Below, in pieces: positions 54,386-62,568 of a DNA stretch of 64,000 nt. This DNA comes from a bacterium (GTDB lineage: Bacteria; Joyebacterota; Joyebacteria; Joyebacterales; Joyebacteraceae), in NCBI GenBank assembly GCA_029990205.1, contig JAPEKQ010000002.1, positions 64,501 to 128,500 on the forward strand, read 5' to 3'. The stretch's first letter is position 1. Each line of letters starts with the position of its first letter. Under the pieces are notes generated by a model. It had not been told where the DNA came from. It did not search any database and saw nothing but the letters and a program-made list of their open reading frames with translations. The position numbers and the translations under genes are program-made.

Positions 54386-55954
54386 CTACGTCCTCGGCGT
54401 CAGCACGGCGCACGGGAGGATCATCTCCTCGGTCGATATGCCGCCGTGCTGGAAGCTGCCGCGATACTGCCGCTCGTAGCGATGGAACTCCGTCGGGTAG
54501 ACGAAGTAGTAGTCCTCCTTCGCGATGGCGTACTGCTTGCTCGCGCCGTCGCTCGGAAGCTTGAAGCGGGCAGGATCGCCGATGAGGAAGGTCTCCTTCT
54601 CGTTGTAACCCAGGTTGCTGCCGAACTTGTACCGGAGATTGGTCGACGTCTCCTTGTTCCCGCGCACGAGCGCCGCCCGCTTTCCGAGCACGGCGCCGTG
54701 GTCGGTCGTGAGAACGACCGTCGCCTTCTGCCGCGCCATCTCTGCGATGATGTGATAGAGCGCGGAGTGATTGAACCACGACCGCACGAGCGAACGGAAC
54801 GCCGGCTCGTCGGGCGCGATCTCCTGGAGGATCTCCGACTCGGACCGCGAGTGCGAAAGGATGTCGACGAAGTTGTAGACGAGCGACACGAACGGATAGT
54901 CGTGGTACGAGGTCATCTGCCGCTGCACGTTGTCGGCCTCGTCCTTCTCGTAGATCTTGATGTACTTGTGCTCGGGCGACAGACGGATGCCCATCCGCTG
55001 AAGCTGGAGGTCCATCAGCTGACGCTCGTACCGGTTCTTGCTGTACTCGTCACGCGAGTGTGTGTCCCACAGTCCCGGGTAGTGATCGGTCAGCTTGACG
55101 GGCCACTCCCCGCTAAAGAGCGAGTTGCGCGAGAACGGCGTCGCCGTGGGCAGGATCGAGTAGTAGTAGTGGTTCTCGATGGAGAACATCGGTTCGAGAC
55201 TCGGGATAAGACTCATCCAATGGTCGAGTCGCATGCAATCGAGCACGACGAAGTAGACCTTCTTCTTGGCCTTGAGCAGCGGGCCGGCGAACGTATTGAA
55301 CACGTCCGGCGACAGCAGCGGCCGGTCGGTCTCGTCGTTGACCCACCCCTCGTACTCGCGCTCGACGTAGCGACTGAACTCGGCGTTCGCCATGTGCTGG
55401 AGGTCGGCGTGCGCCTGTCTGAGCCCGGGGTCACGGACACGGTCGAGGTCGAGGTCCCACTGGACGAGGCGCGTGTAGGTCTGGATCCAGTCGCGCCAGT
55501 CCATCGGACCCATGATGCGCTGGCGGAGCTGGTTGCTCTCCGCCGCGTAGGTCTGCGCCATCTGGTCCTGCGCCATCTTGCGGCCGTCGAGCAGACGCTT
55601 GATCGCCAGAAGCACCTGCGTCGGTTTGACGGGCTTGATGAGGAAGTCATCGATGCGCCTTCCGAGCGCATCGTTCATCAGCTCCTCTTCCTCGCTCTTC
55701 GTCACCATGACGACGGGGACCGACGGGTCGATCTCCTTGAGCTCCTCGAGCGTCGAGAGACCGTCGAGACCCACCATCATCTCATCGAGCAGGATGAGAT
55801 CGTAGCTTCCGCCGCCCTTCACATCCTCGAGCGCCGCCTCGCCGCTCGTCGCCGTGTTCACCGCATAGCCGCGCTGCTCGAGGAAGATGATGTGCGGCTT
55901 GAGCATGTCTATCTCATCGTCGACCCAGAGGATCTTGCGTTCCGTTGCGTTCAT
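54386..55954 (-). CDS. porX: PorX-like response regulator with PglZ (alkaline phosphatase superfamily) domain
   Basis: A 522-residue protein with a receiver domain (acidic pair at 12-13, phospho-acceptor D57 in LILLDEMMVG, T85, K107), a helical linker, and a PglZ/alkaline-phosphatase-fold domain with metal-site motifs VVLDCMRLDHWMSL and VVLTTDHGAVLG. This matches PorX, which in Bacteroidota controls type IX secretion and has nucleotide phosphodiesterase activity; homologues exist in phyla without that system. The partner kinase gene is immediately upstream. No type IX secretion genes are in the window. Confidence 0.9.
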   Translation of the reverse strand: MNATERKILWVDDEIDMLKPHIIFLEQRGYAVNTATSGEAALEDVKGGGSYDLILLDEMMVGLDGLSTLEELKEIDPSVPVVMVTKSEEEELMNDALGRRIDDFLIKPVKPTQVLLAIKRLLDGRKMAQDQMAQTYAAESNQLRQRIMGPMDWRDWIQTYTRLVQWDLDLDRVRDPGLRQAHADLQHMANAEFSRYVEREYEGWVNDETDRPLLSPDVFNTFAGPLLKAKKKVYFVVLDCMRLDHWMSLIPSLEPMFSIENHYYYSILPTATPFSRNSLFSGEWPVKLTDHYPGLWDTHSRDEYSKNRYERQLMDLQLQRMGIRLSPEHKYIKIYEKDEADNVQRQMTSYHDYPFVSLVYNFVDILSHSRSESEILQEIAPDEPAFRSLVRSWFNHSALYHIIAEMARQKATVVLTTDHGAVLGKRAALVRGNKETSTNLRYKFGSNLGYNEKETFLIGDPARFKLPSDGASKQYAIAKEDYYFVYPTEFHRYERQYRGSFQHGGISTEEMILPCAVLTPRT

Positions 55955-55973
55955 GTGTTGTCAGACCTTCTCT

Positions 55974-57254
55974 CTACGTCGTCGGCAGGCAGATGACGAA
56001 CGTCGTCCCCTTCCCTACCTCGGACCACCCCACGTACAGACGTCCCTTGTGGTACTCCTCGACGATCCTTCGCGCGAGCGCGAGACCGAGTCCCCACCCC
56101 TTTCGCTTGGTGGAGAAGCCCGGAAGGAACACGCGCCGGCGATCGGCCTGGGTCATCCCCTTGCCGTCGTCGGTGACGAGCACGCGCACGAATCCGTCCT
56201 TGGGCGAGTGCTCGGTCGTGATCTCGATTCGTCCGCCCTCCGGCGGGAGCGCTTCCAGTGAGTTCTTCACGAGATTCTCGATGACCCACTCGACAAGCTC
56301 GCGATTGACGTCGACCAGCGGCACATCATCGTACTGCTCGACGATCTCGACGTGCTGCGTCAGCGACGGCAGCCGCCGCCTCAGATAGTCGACCGAGTCC
56401 CGGAGAACCACGACGAGATCCTGCCGCTGCGTCTTCGGGATCGACCCGATCTGGTTGAACCTGAGCGAGATCTTCTCGAGCCGGGCGAGATCGGTCTGCA
56501 TCTCGGCGGCGTAACGGTCCGCCTCGACGCACGAGCCGCATCCCTCACACGCGTTCTCCCGCAGGAGCTCCGTCCACCCCATCAGCGACGAGATCGGCGT
56601 CCCGAGCTGGTGAGCCGTCTCCTTGGCAAGCCCGACCCAGATGGAGCGGAGCTCGGCGATCTTCGCGTTTCGGAACCCGAGGAGCCCAAGCACCAGAAGC
56701 ACGCCGAACGCCGCGATCTCGATGGCGGGGACGAACCGCATCTCGCGGATCATGTTCGACTCGCCGTAGTGGATGTACCCCAGCACGGTGTCGTCGCCGA
56801 GGTGCGTCATCTGCATCGCGGAGCGTCTCCGGTCGAGCTCCGCCCCGAACCGCATGACGTCCCCGAGGGGCGTGTCTGGCGGATCCAGCGGGTCGGCCGT
56901 GATGTAGTCCTCGTGCGTCGCGTCCTCCGGGTCGGCTTCGAACGGGAGGTTTCGCCACGTGATCGGAACGCCCCGGACATCAGAGATGATGATCGGGAAG
57001 TTGATCGACTCGATCAGCTCGCCGAAGACGACGGAGAGCTCCTCGTCCTCACGGGCGGCGTACGTGGCCGTCGCGCAGAGTCCGGCGATCGAGCGCGAGA
57101 GCGTCGCCGACTGGTCCTCGAGCCTGCGGATGATGCTGTTGGTGTAGAGGAAGATGAAGACGGCGAGCACCGAGACGGCCACGAAGACCCATCCCCGGGT
57201 CCTCATTCCCGCGATGTGCTCGGCATCCACTCTGGAGCGGCGTATCGGACCCAC
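55974..57254 (-). CDS. Sensor histidine kinase, PorY-like
   Basis: A 426-residue membrane kinase with two helices (about 21-39 and 175-194), an extracytoplasmic sensor region between them, the phospho-acceptor motif LAKETAHQLGTPISSLMGW (H215) and a HATPase domain (ENLVKNSLEALP, TDDGKGM, STKRKGWGLGLALARRIV). After the H-box it contains C-x2-C-x2-C (C236, C239, C242 in ENACEGCGSCVEAD), a possible metal or redox site. It precedes porX by 19 bases. The GTG at 57254 is chosen for the GGGGGC upstream; an internal ATG at 57206 is an alternative. Confidence 0.88.
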   Translation of the reverse strand: MGPIRRSRVDAEHIAGMRTRGWVFVAVSVLAVFIFLYTNSIIRRLEDQSATLSRSIAGLCATATYAAREDEELSVVFGELIESINFPIIISDVRGVPITWRNLPFEADPEDATHEDYITADPLDPPDTPLGDVMRFGAELDRRRSAMQMTHLGDDTVLGYIHYGESNMIREMRFVPAIEIAAFGVLLVLGLLGFRNAKIAELRSIWVGLAKETAHQLGTPISSLMGWTELLRENACEGCGSCVEADRYAAEMQTDLARLEKISLRFNQIGSIPKTQRQDLVVVLRDSVDYLRRRLPSLTQHVEIVEQYDDVPLVDVNRELVEWVIENLVKNSLEALPPEGGRIEITTEHSPKDGFVRVLVTDDGKGMTQADRRRVFLPGFSTKRKGWGLGLALARRIVEEYHKGRLYVGWSEVGKGTTFVICLPTT

Positions 57255-57296
57255 GGCGAAGCCCCCGTAAGTTGAGGCGTGTTCGTCTACTTCGAC

Positions 57297-57325
57297 AGTC
57301 TAGACCCGCCCCCTGGACGAGTCAA
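57297..57325 (-). promoter_or_regulatory. Promoter for the porY-like/porX/tsaE/tsaB operon
   Basis: Minus-strand TTGACT (57325-57320), a 17-base spacer and TAGACT (57302-57297). Predicted start near 57290, about 36 bases before the kinase gene. Confidence 0.65.
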
Positions 57326-57356
57326 GCGAGCCGGAAGGTACCACACGTGCAAGAGA

Positions 57357-57379
57357 GAGGCCGGGACGAGCCCGGCCTC
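57357..57379 (-). terminator. Intrinsic terminator of serS
   Basis: A perfect 9-bp stem GAGGCCGGG/CCCGGCCTC with a 5-base loop, about 60 bases after the serS stop, followed on the minus strand by TCTCTTGC. Confidence 0.7.
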
Positions 57380-57439
57380 GGTGTCTCCGACCTGTTCGTC
57401 CGGTCATCCGGCCGCGCGCAGCGCCGCCGTCCGTGCGGT

Positions 57440-58717
57440 CTACCCGGCGCCGATCTCCTCGCGACCGTCCATGTAGGGCCGCAGGGCCTCCGGGATGACC
57501 ACGGTTCCGCGTTCGGTCTGGTAGTTCTCGAGGATGGCGACCATCGTGCGCGGCAGCGCGACCCCCGAACCGTTGAGCGTGTGAACGAACGTGGACTTGC
57601 CACCACCCGCGGGCTTGTACCGGATGCCGGAACGCCGCGCCTGGAAGTCGCCGAAGTTGCTGCACGACGACGCCTCGAGCCACTTGCCGATACCGGCGGC
57701 CCAGACGTCGATGTCGTAGCACTTGGCCGCGGCGAACGAGAGGTCGCCGGTGCAGAGCTCCTTCACCTGGTACGGGATGCCGAGTCGCTGGAGGATGTCC
57801 TCGGCGTTCGCGGTGAGCGTCTCGAGTTCATCGTACGATGTCTCCGGTACGACGAACTTCACCATCTCGACCTTGTCGAACTGGTGGATTCGCATCAGCC
57901 CGCGCGTGTCCTTGCCGTACGAGCCGGCCTCGCGACGGAAGCACGGCGTGTACGCGGTCCGCATCACCGGGAGGTCCGACTCCGGCAGCGTGTCGTCGCG
58001 GTAGAGGTTCGTCACGGGAACCTCGCCCGTCGGGATCAGGAAGAGGTCGTCGCCCTCGCACCGGTACATGTCGTCCTCGAGCTTCGGCAGCTGGCCGGTC
58101 CCGAGCATCGAATCGCGGTTCGCCACGAACGGCGGCGACACCTCGGTGTAGCCGTGCTCCTTCGTGTGGACGTCGAGCATGAACGCGATCATCGCGCGTG
58201 CGAGCCTCGCGCCGTCACCGATGAACACCGGGAAGTTCGACCCGGCGATCTTCGTGCCGCGCGCGAAATCCAGCAACCCCAGCTCCTCACCGATCTCCCA
58301 ATGCGGCACCGGGCTCTCGATGAGCGACCCGGGCTCCCCCCACGTCCGGACGACGACATTCTCGTCTTCGGTCCGTCCGACGGGGACCGACTCGTGCGGG
58401 ATGTTCGGGAGCGTGATGAGCTGCGCGTGGATGTTCGCGCGGAGTTCGGAGATCTCCTCGTCGAAGCTCCCGATCTCGGCGGAGACGGCGCGCATCTTCT
58501 CGATGATCTCGCTGGCGTCCTCGCCCGCCTTCTTGAGCTTCGCGACGCGCTCGCTCTCGGTGTTCCTGATCGCCTTGAGCTCCTCGGCTTTGCCGAGCAG
58601 GGCACGGAGCTCCTCGTCGAGCCGGAGAAGCGTATCGAGCTCCGCCTTCTCGCCCTTGTTCGCGATCGCCGTCTTCACAACGTCGGGGTTCGATCTCACA
58701 TATCTCAGGTCCAGCAT
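57440..58717 (-). CDS. serS: Seryl-tRNA synthetase
   Basis: Class II synthetase that charges tRNA-Ser and also tRNA-Sec before SelA converts Ser to Sec, so it belongs to the selenocysteine pathway seen elsewhere in the window. The 425-residue protein has the N-terminal coiled-coil tRNA arm (about 25-100), motif 2 (TPCFRREAGSYGKDTRGLMR) with IHQFDKVEMV, and motif 3 (GSGVALPRTMVAILENYQ). Length is standard. AGGGG precedes the ATG. It follows the WecA-like gene by 39 bases. Confidence 0.97.
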   Translation of the reverse strand: MLDLRYVRSNPDVVKTAIANKGEKAELDTLLRLDEELRALLGKAEELKAIRNTESERVAKLKKAGEDASEIIEKMRAVSAEIGSFDEEISELRANIHAQLITLPNIPHESVPVGRTEDENVVVRTWGEPGSLIESPVPHWEIGEELGLLDFARGTKIAGSNFPVFIGDGARLARAMIAFMLDVHTKEHGYTEVSPPFVANRDSMLGTGQLPKLEDDMYRCEGDDLFLIPTGEVPVTNLYRDDTLPESDLPVMRTAYTPCFRREAGSYGKDTRGLMRIHQFDKVEMVKFVVPETSYDELETLTANAEDILQRLGIPYQVKELCTGDLSFAAAKCYDIDVWAAGIGKWLEASSCSNFGDFQARRSGIRYKPAGGGKSTFVHTLNGSGVALPRTMVAILENYQTERGTVVIPEALRPYMDGREEIGAG

Positions 58718-58756
58718 AGGCTTACCCCTCGGGGCGCACGCTCACGCGCGGCGCTC

Positions 58757-59911
58757 CTAGCGTACTTCGATGGTCTCACGGGAATGACGTTCCGCCGCTT
58801 CGTCGTCGGTCTCCGCGGCTCCGCCCGACTCGACGGCCGCCGCTGCCAGGAGCTCGATCTCCTCCTCGGTCGGACGCACGACGCGGGAGCCCGCGGGCTC
58901 CGTCGTCGGCACGCGGAACAGCCGGTGTCCGAGAAGCAGAAGACCGCCGGTCACGGCCAGCGTTGCGAGCGCCAGGATCTCGAGCCGTTCACGCTGGAAG
59001 AGCGACAGATAGACGGCGACGCCGGTGAGCGACGCCGAGATCAGGTAGATACTGGCGGCAGTCTGCCGCGCTGAGAGACCGAGCCGCGCCATACGGTGCG
59101 AGCTGTGGTCCTTGCCTCCCATGGCAACGTCACGGCCCTCGGCGAGACGCGAGACGGTCACGAGCGTCGCGTCGAAGACCGGATATCCGAGCATCAGCAC
59201 GGGGATGAGAAGCGCCGTCGGTTCGGCGCCGGCATAGGAGACGGCTCTCAGAGACAATCCGCCCACGACATAGCCGAGGAACAGGCTCCCCGCGTCCCCG
59301 AGGAAGATCGAGGCCGGATTGAAGTTGTACCGGAGGAACCCGAGCGCGCCGCCGGCGACCGAGATGGCCGCGATGGCGGTCAGCATCTGTCCGTGCCCGA
59401 GCGCGAGCGTGAAGATACCGAAGGTCGCAATCGCCGCGAGCCCCGACGTGATGCCGTCCATGTTGTCGAGGAAGTTGAACGCGTTCATTAGACCGACCAT
59501 CCAGACGAGGGCCAGACAGAACCCGAGCACCGGATGGAGCGGCAGTCCCTGGACGCCGCCGGAGAGCAGCATCACCGATGCCGCGGCCGCCTGCCCCATG
59601 AGCTTGACCGAAGGCCGCATGCCGTTGGCATCGTCGGCAAGCCCGAGGATGACAACGATGAGACCGCCCGACATGAACCCCACGATCCGCGCGCTGTACG
59701 GATACTCGATGAGCGCGAGCGCGGCGGCGGCCGAGGCCATGCTGGCAAGCGCAACAGCGATACCGCCCATCAGCGGCGTCGGGTTCGTGTGGACCTTGAT
59801 CCGATTGGGATGGTCAAGAAAACGGAGGCGGGTGGCCAGACTCCGAAGGGCCGGAGTCAGGGCCAGTACCGACAGCATCGAGAGTGCGAATGCGCCCAGG
59901 AAGATCATCAT
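58757..59911 (-). CDS. Undecaprenyl-phosphate GlcNAc-1-phosphate transferase-like (WecA/TagO family)
   Basis: A 384-residue integral membrane glycosyl-1-phosphate transferase with about ten helices. Active-site motifs are LGLADDANGMRPSVKLMGQA (DDxx), NAFNFLDNMDGITSGLA and a C-terminal HxxH in GGKDHSSHRMARLGLS. It would start O-antigen, teichoic-acid-like or other glycan synthesis on undecaprenyl phosphate; a WecA, TagO or Rfe assignment cannot be separated by sequence. A charged cytoplasmic tail (EEEIELLAAAAVESGG) follows. The start is ATG-ATG at 59911. Confidence 0.9.
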   Translation of the reverse strand: MMIFLGAFALSMLSVLALTPALRSLATRLRFLDHPNRIKVHTNPTPLMGGIAVALASMASAAAALALIEYPYSARIVGFMSGGLIVVILGLADDANGMRPSVKLMGQAAAASVMLLSGGVQGLPLHPVLGFCLALVWMVGLMNAFNFLDNMDGITSGLAAIATFGIFTLALGHGQMLTAIAAISVAGGALGFLRYNFNPASIFLGDAGSLFLGYVVGGLSLRAVSYAGAEPTALLIPVLMLGYPVFDATLVTVSRLAEGRDVAMGGKDHSSHRMARLGLSARQTAASIYLISASLTGVAVYLSLFQRERLEILALATLAVTGGLLLLGHRLFRVPTTEPAGSRVVRPTEEEIELLAAAAVESGGAAETDDEAAERHSRETIEVR

Positions 59912-59946
59912 GGTCTCGTGTGGTACCCGTCTTCGTATCGCCCGGC

Positions 59947-59975
59947 ATTGAACCGAGCTGGCCGACTGCTGTCAA
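59947..59975 (-). promoter_or_regulatory. Promoter for the wecA-like/serS pair
   Basis: Minus-strand TTGACA (59975-59970), a 17-base spacer and TTCAAT (59952-59947). Predicted start near 59940, about 30 bases before the gene. Confidence 0.55.
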
Positions 59976-60114
59976 GCCGATTCTCCCGCAACCGCGCGGG
60001 TACTGCTATCGGATGCTCCACCACATAGCTAGCAGTCTTCGGACGCGTACCTCCTCCTGCGTGATCTCCGTGCAGTTCTGCGCGGCGCTCTGCGCCTCTT
60101 CCCGAATCGACCGG

Positions 60115-61074
60115 CTACTTCCTGAAGTGTTCGACGACGCGCTCGAGCAGTTCCTGCAGAGTCACCTGCGGCTCGTAGCCCACGAACTCCTTGATCTTCT
60201 CAAGGTCCGGGACGCGCTCGCGCATGTCCTCGAAGCCCTCTTCATACGCCTTGTCGTACGGTATGTATTCTATCTGAGAATGACTTCCTGTCAACTCTTT
60301 GATTCGGGTCGCCAGTTCCTCGATAGAGATCGGTACGTTGCTGCCTACATTGAACACCTCACCGACGGCCTTCGGCTCGTCCATGAGAGCCAGCACGGCG
60401 CGGACGACGTCGGAGACCTCGCAGAAGCATCGGGTCTGCTTGCCGTCCCCGTAGACCGTGATCGGGTGGTCGAGGAGCGCCTGCTTCACGAAACGAGGGA
60501 TGACCATCCCGTACTGCCCGGTCTGCCTTGGACCGCAGGTGTTGAAACACCTGACGATGACGACCGGGAGCTGCTTCTCCCGGTGGTAGGCCAGCGAGAG
60601 GAACTCGTCGATGGCCTTCGCCGACGAGTATCCCCAGCGGGCGATCGTCGTCGTTCCCAGGATCCGATCGTCCGTCTCCTTGCACGGCTGGTGGTTGGCC
60701 TTGCCGTAGATCTCCGAGGTCGAGAAGATCATGACCTTCTTCTTTCCCTCGTTCGCTGCCTGTAGGACGTACTCCGTGCCCTTGATATTCGTCTCGAGCG
60801 ACTGGAGCGGGTTCTCGATGATGTACGCCACGCCGACGGCGGCCGCCAGATGGAAGACGGCGTCGACCTTCGCGACGTGCTCGTTGAGCACACGCACGTC
60901 GAGGATCGTATCGATTGTGTAGTGGAACTTCGGGTTGTCCTCAAGGTGGGCGATGTTCTCAAACCTGCCGGTCGAGAGGTCGTCCATCACCCAGACCTCA
61001 TCTCCCCTGTCGAGCAGAGCCTCAACCAGATGTGAACCGATGAAACCGGCGCCGCCGGTGACGAGGATCTTCAT
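60115..61074 (-). CDS. NAD-dependent sugar-nucleotide epimerase/dehydratase
   Basis: A 319-residue extended SDR enzyme. It has the NAD motif TGGAGFIGSHLVEALL, DLSTGRFENI, the catalytic STSEIYG and YSSAK (Tyr and Lys), and TRCFCEVSDVVRAVL, typical of UDP-glucose epimerases, UDP-glucuronate decarboxylases and related enzymes. The exact sugar is not clear. I choose the ATG at 61074, where the SDR fold begins, over an 82-residue longer in-frame reading. It lies at the edge of the polysaccharide gene region. Confidence 0.9.
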   Translation of the reverse strand: MKILVTGGAGFIGSHLVEALLDRGDEVWVMDDLSTGRFENIAHLEDNPKFHYTIDTILDVRVLNEHVAKVDAVFHLAAAVGVAYIIENPLQSLETNIKGTEYVLQAANEGKKKVMIFSTSEIYGKANHQPCKETDDRILGTTTIARWGYSSAKAIDEFLSLAYHREKQLPVVIVRCFNTCGPRQTGQYGMVIPRFVKQALLDHPITVYGDGKQTRCFCEVSDVVRAVLALMDEPKAVGEVFNVGSNVPISIEELATRIKELTGSHSQIEYIPYDKAYEEGFEDMRERVPDLEKIKEFVGYEPQVTLQELLERVVEHFRK

Positions 61075-61162
61075 GAACAGGAACCTTTCCGAAGCCCGTG
61101 GGCCTGTATGCAGTCGGTGCCCCGCAGGGCACGGTGATGGTCGCAACTTACCGTAACATTGG

Positions 61163-61191
61163 AGTATACAGCCACCAGCCCACCCGGGCAA
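61163..61191 (-). promoter_or_regulatory. Promoter for the epimerase gene
   Basis: Minus-strand TTGCCC (61191-61186), a 17-base spacer and TATACT (61168-61163). It implies an untranslated leader of about 80 bases. Confidence 0.55.
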
Positions 61192-61309
61192 GCCGTTTGG
61201 CGCCGCTCCGGGCGCTTCACCTCTCCCCATCTCCTCCTGCAAACCCCATGCCCCGGGCTTGAACACGGTACGTGACAGGCAGTTACGCCGCGCGCCTTGA
61301 GCTTGCCGA

Positions 61310-61338
61310 TTGACCTTCACCGGCGGCTGCGGTACGGT
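61310..61338 (+). promoter_or_regulatory. Promoter for the glycosyltransferase at 61347, possibly leaderless
   Basis: TTGACC (61310-61315), a 17-base spacer and TACGGT (61333-61338), which fits a TANNNT -10. The ATG is 8 bases after the -10 box, so the leader is 0-2 bases. No Shine-Dalgarno is seen. Confidence 0.5.
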
Positions 61339-61346
61339 TTCCCGCT

Positions 61347-62540
61347 ATGAAGGTCCTCTACATCACACAGGGCTTCCCGGCCAACAGCATGGTCGGCGGT
61401 CAGATATCAAGCTACTATCGTATCGTCCAGCTTGTCCGGGCCGGGCACGACGTCACGGCGCTCTGCCTCGTCCCGAAGGGGAACGCGCTGACCAACTCGT
61501 TGGAGCTCGAGGAGCTCTGCCGCGTCGTTCCCGTGCGTGACGTCCCGAGGACGACGGCTCTCCGGCTGGCGCTCGGACTCTTCGACCGGCTCCCGTGGCC
61601 GATCCGGCGATACAGCTCGCGGGCGGCCGCGCGGACGGCGGCCGAACTCGCCGGCTCGTTCTCCCCCGATCTCGTCGTCTTCAACAGCCTCCACAGCGCG
61701 CCCCTGCTCCCGGCCGTCAGAGCGGCATCCCGCGCCCCGTGCCTGCTCTTCTCACCGAACGTCCAGTCGACCATCATGCGGCTCTTCGCCGCTCATCAGA
61801 GCGGACCGCTGGCGCGACTCTACGCCTGGGACCAGGCGCAGAAGACGCGCGAGTATGAGAGCGCGCACGCTGGTCGATTCGATGCGGTCTGCGTCTACTC
61901 GCGCACGGACGCAGACGGACTCTCCGAGCTCGCTCCGGACGCGGCGATCGAGATCGTGCCGATGGCGCTCGACATCGACGCCATGGGCAAACCGGCCGCG
62001 CCGGACTTCGATCTGCTCCTGACAGGCAGCTTCGAGTGGCGCCCGAACGTTGACTCGCTCACCTGGTTCATTCGCGAGATCCATCCGCGCATCCTCGAGC
62101 GGCGTCCGGGAACGACCGTGCGGGTCGTCGGGCCCGGGTCGGACAAGCTCCGCGACCAACTGGCGTCACCGGGCGTGATGTTCGAGGGACGCGTGGACGA
62201 CATTGCCCCGTACTTCAGGAGCACCCGGCTTCTTCTCGTTCCGCTGAGGATCGGGAGCGGGATCCGTGTGAAGATCGTCCAGGCCTTCGGAGCGCGGGTG
62301 CCCGTGGTGAGCACGGCGAAGGGATGCGAGGGGCTCGAGGTCGATACGGGGAAGCACCTGATGGTCGCCGACGAGCCGACGGAGTTCGCGGCGATGGTCG
62401 CCGAGCTGCTCGACGACACCGACATGAGAAACAGGCTCGCGCGCGAGGGACGCGCGCTCGCCGAGCGGATGCACGATGCGCTCGCGACCGACCGACCCTT
62501 CGTCCGCGTGTGTGAGAAGCTCGGAGGATCCCCGGACTGA
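61347..62540 (+). CDS. Glycosyltransferase, GT4-like
   Basis: A 397-residue GT-B glycosyltransferase: N-terminal LYITQGFPANSMVGGQISSY, a C-terminal nucleotide-sugar domain with LLLTGSFEWRPNVDSLTWFI, FEGRVDDIAPYFRSTRLLLV and PLRIGSGIRVKIVQAFGARV (the GT4 E/x7/E region is altered). It probably adds a sugar to a surface polysaccharide. It is the only plus-strand gene in the right half and converges on the next glycosyltransferase, 28 bases away. No clear ribosome-binding site is present. Confidence 0.88.
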   Translation: MKVLYITQGFPANSMVGGQISSYYRIVQLVRAGHDVTALCLVPKGNALTNSLELEELCRVVPVRDVPRTTALRLALGLFDRLPWPIRRYSSRAAARTAAELAGSFSPDLVVFNSLHSAPLLPAVRAASRAPCLLFSPNVQSTIMRLFAAHQSGPLARLYAWDQAQKTREYESAHAGRFDAVCVYSRTDADGLSELAPDAAIEIVPMALDIDAMGKPAAPDFDLLLTGSFEWRPNVDSLTWFIREIHPRILERRPGTTVRVVGPGSDKLRDQLASPGVMFEGRVDDIAPYFRSTRLLLVPLRIGSGIRVKIVQAFGARVPVVSTAKGCEGLEVDTGKHLMVADEPTEFAAMVAELLDDTDMRNRLAREGRALAERMHDALATDRPFVRVCEKLGGSPD

Positions 62541-62568
62541 AGGCGTATGGGAACGTAGAAGGGAGCGC

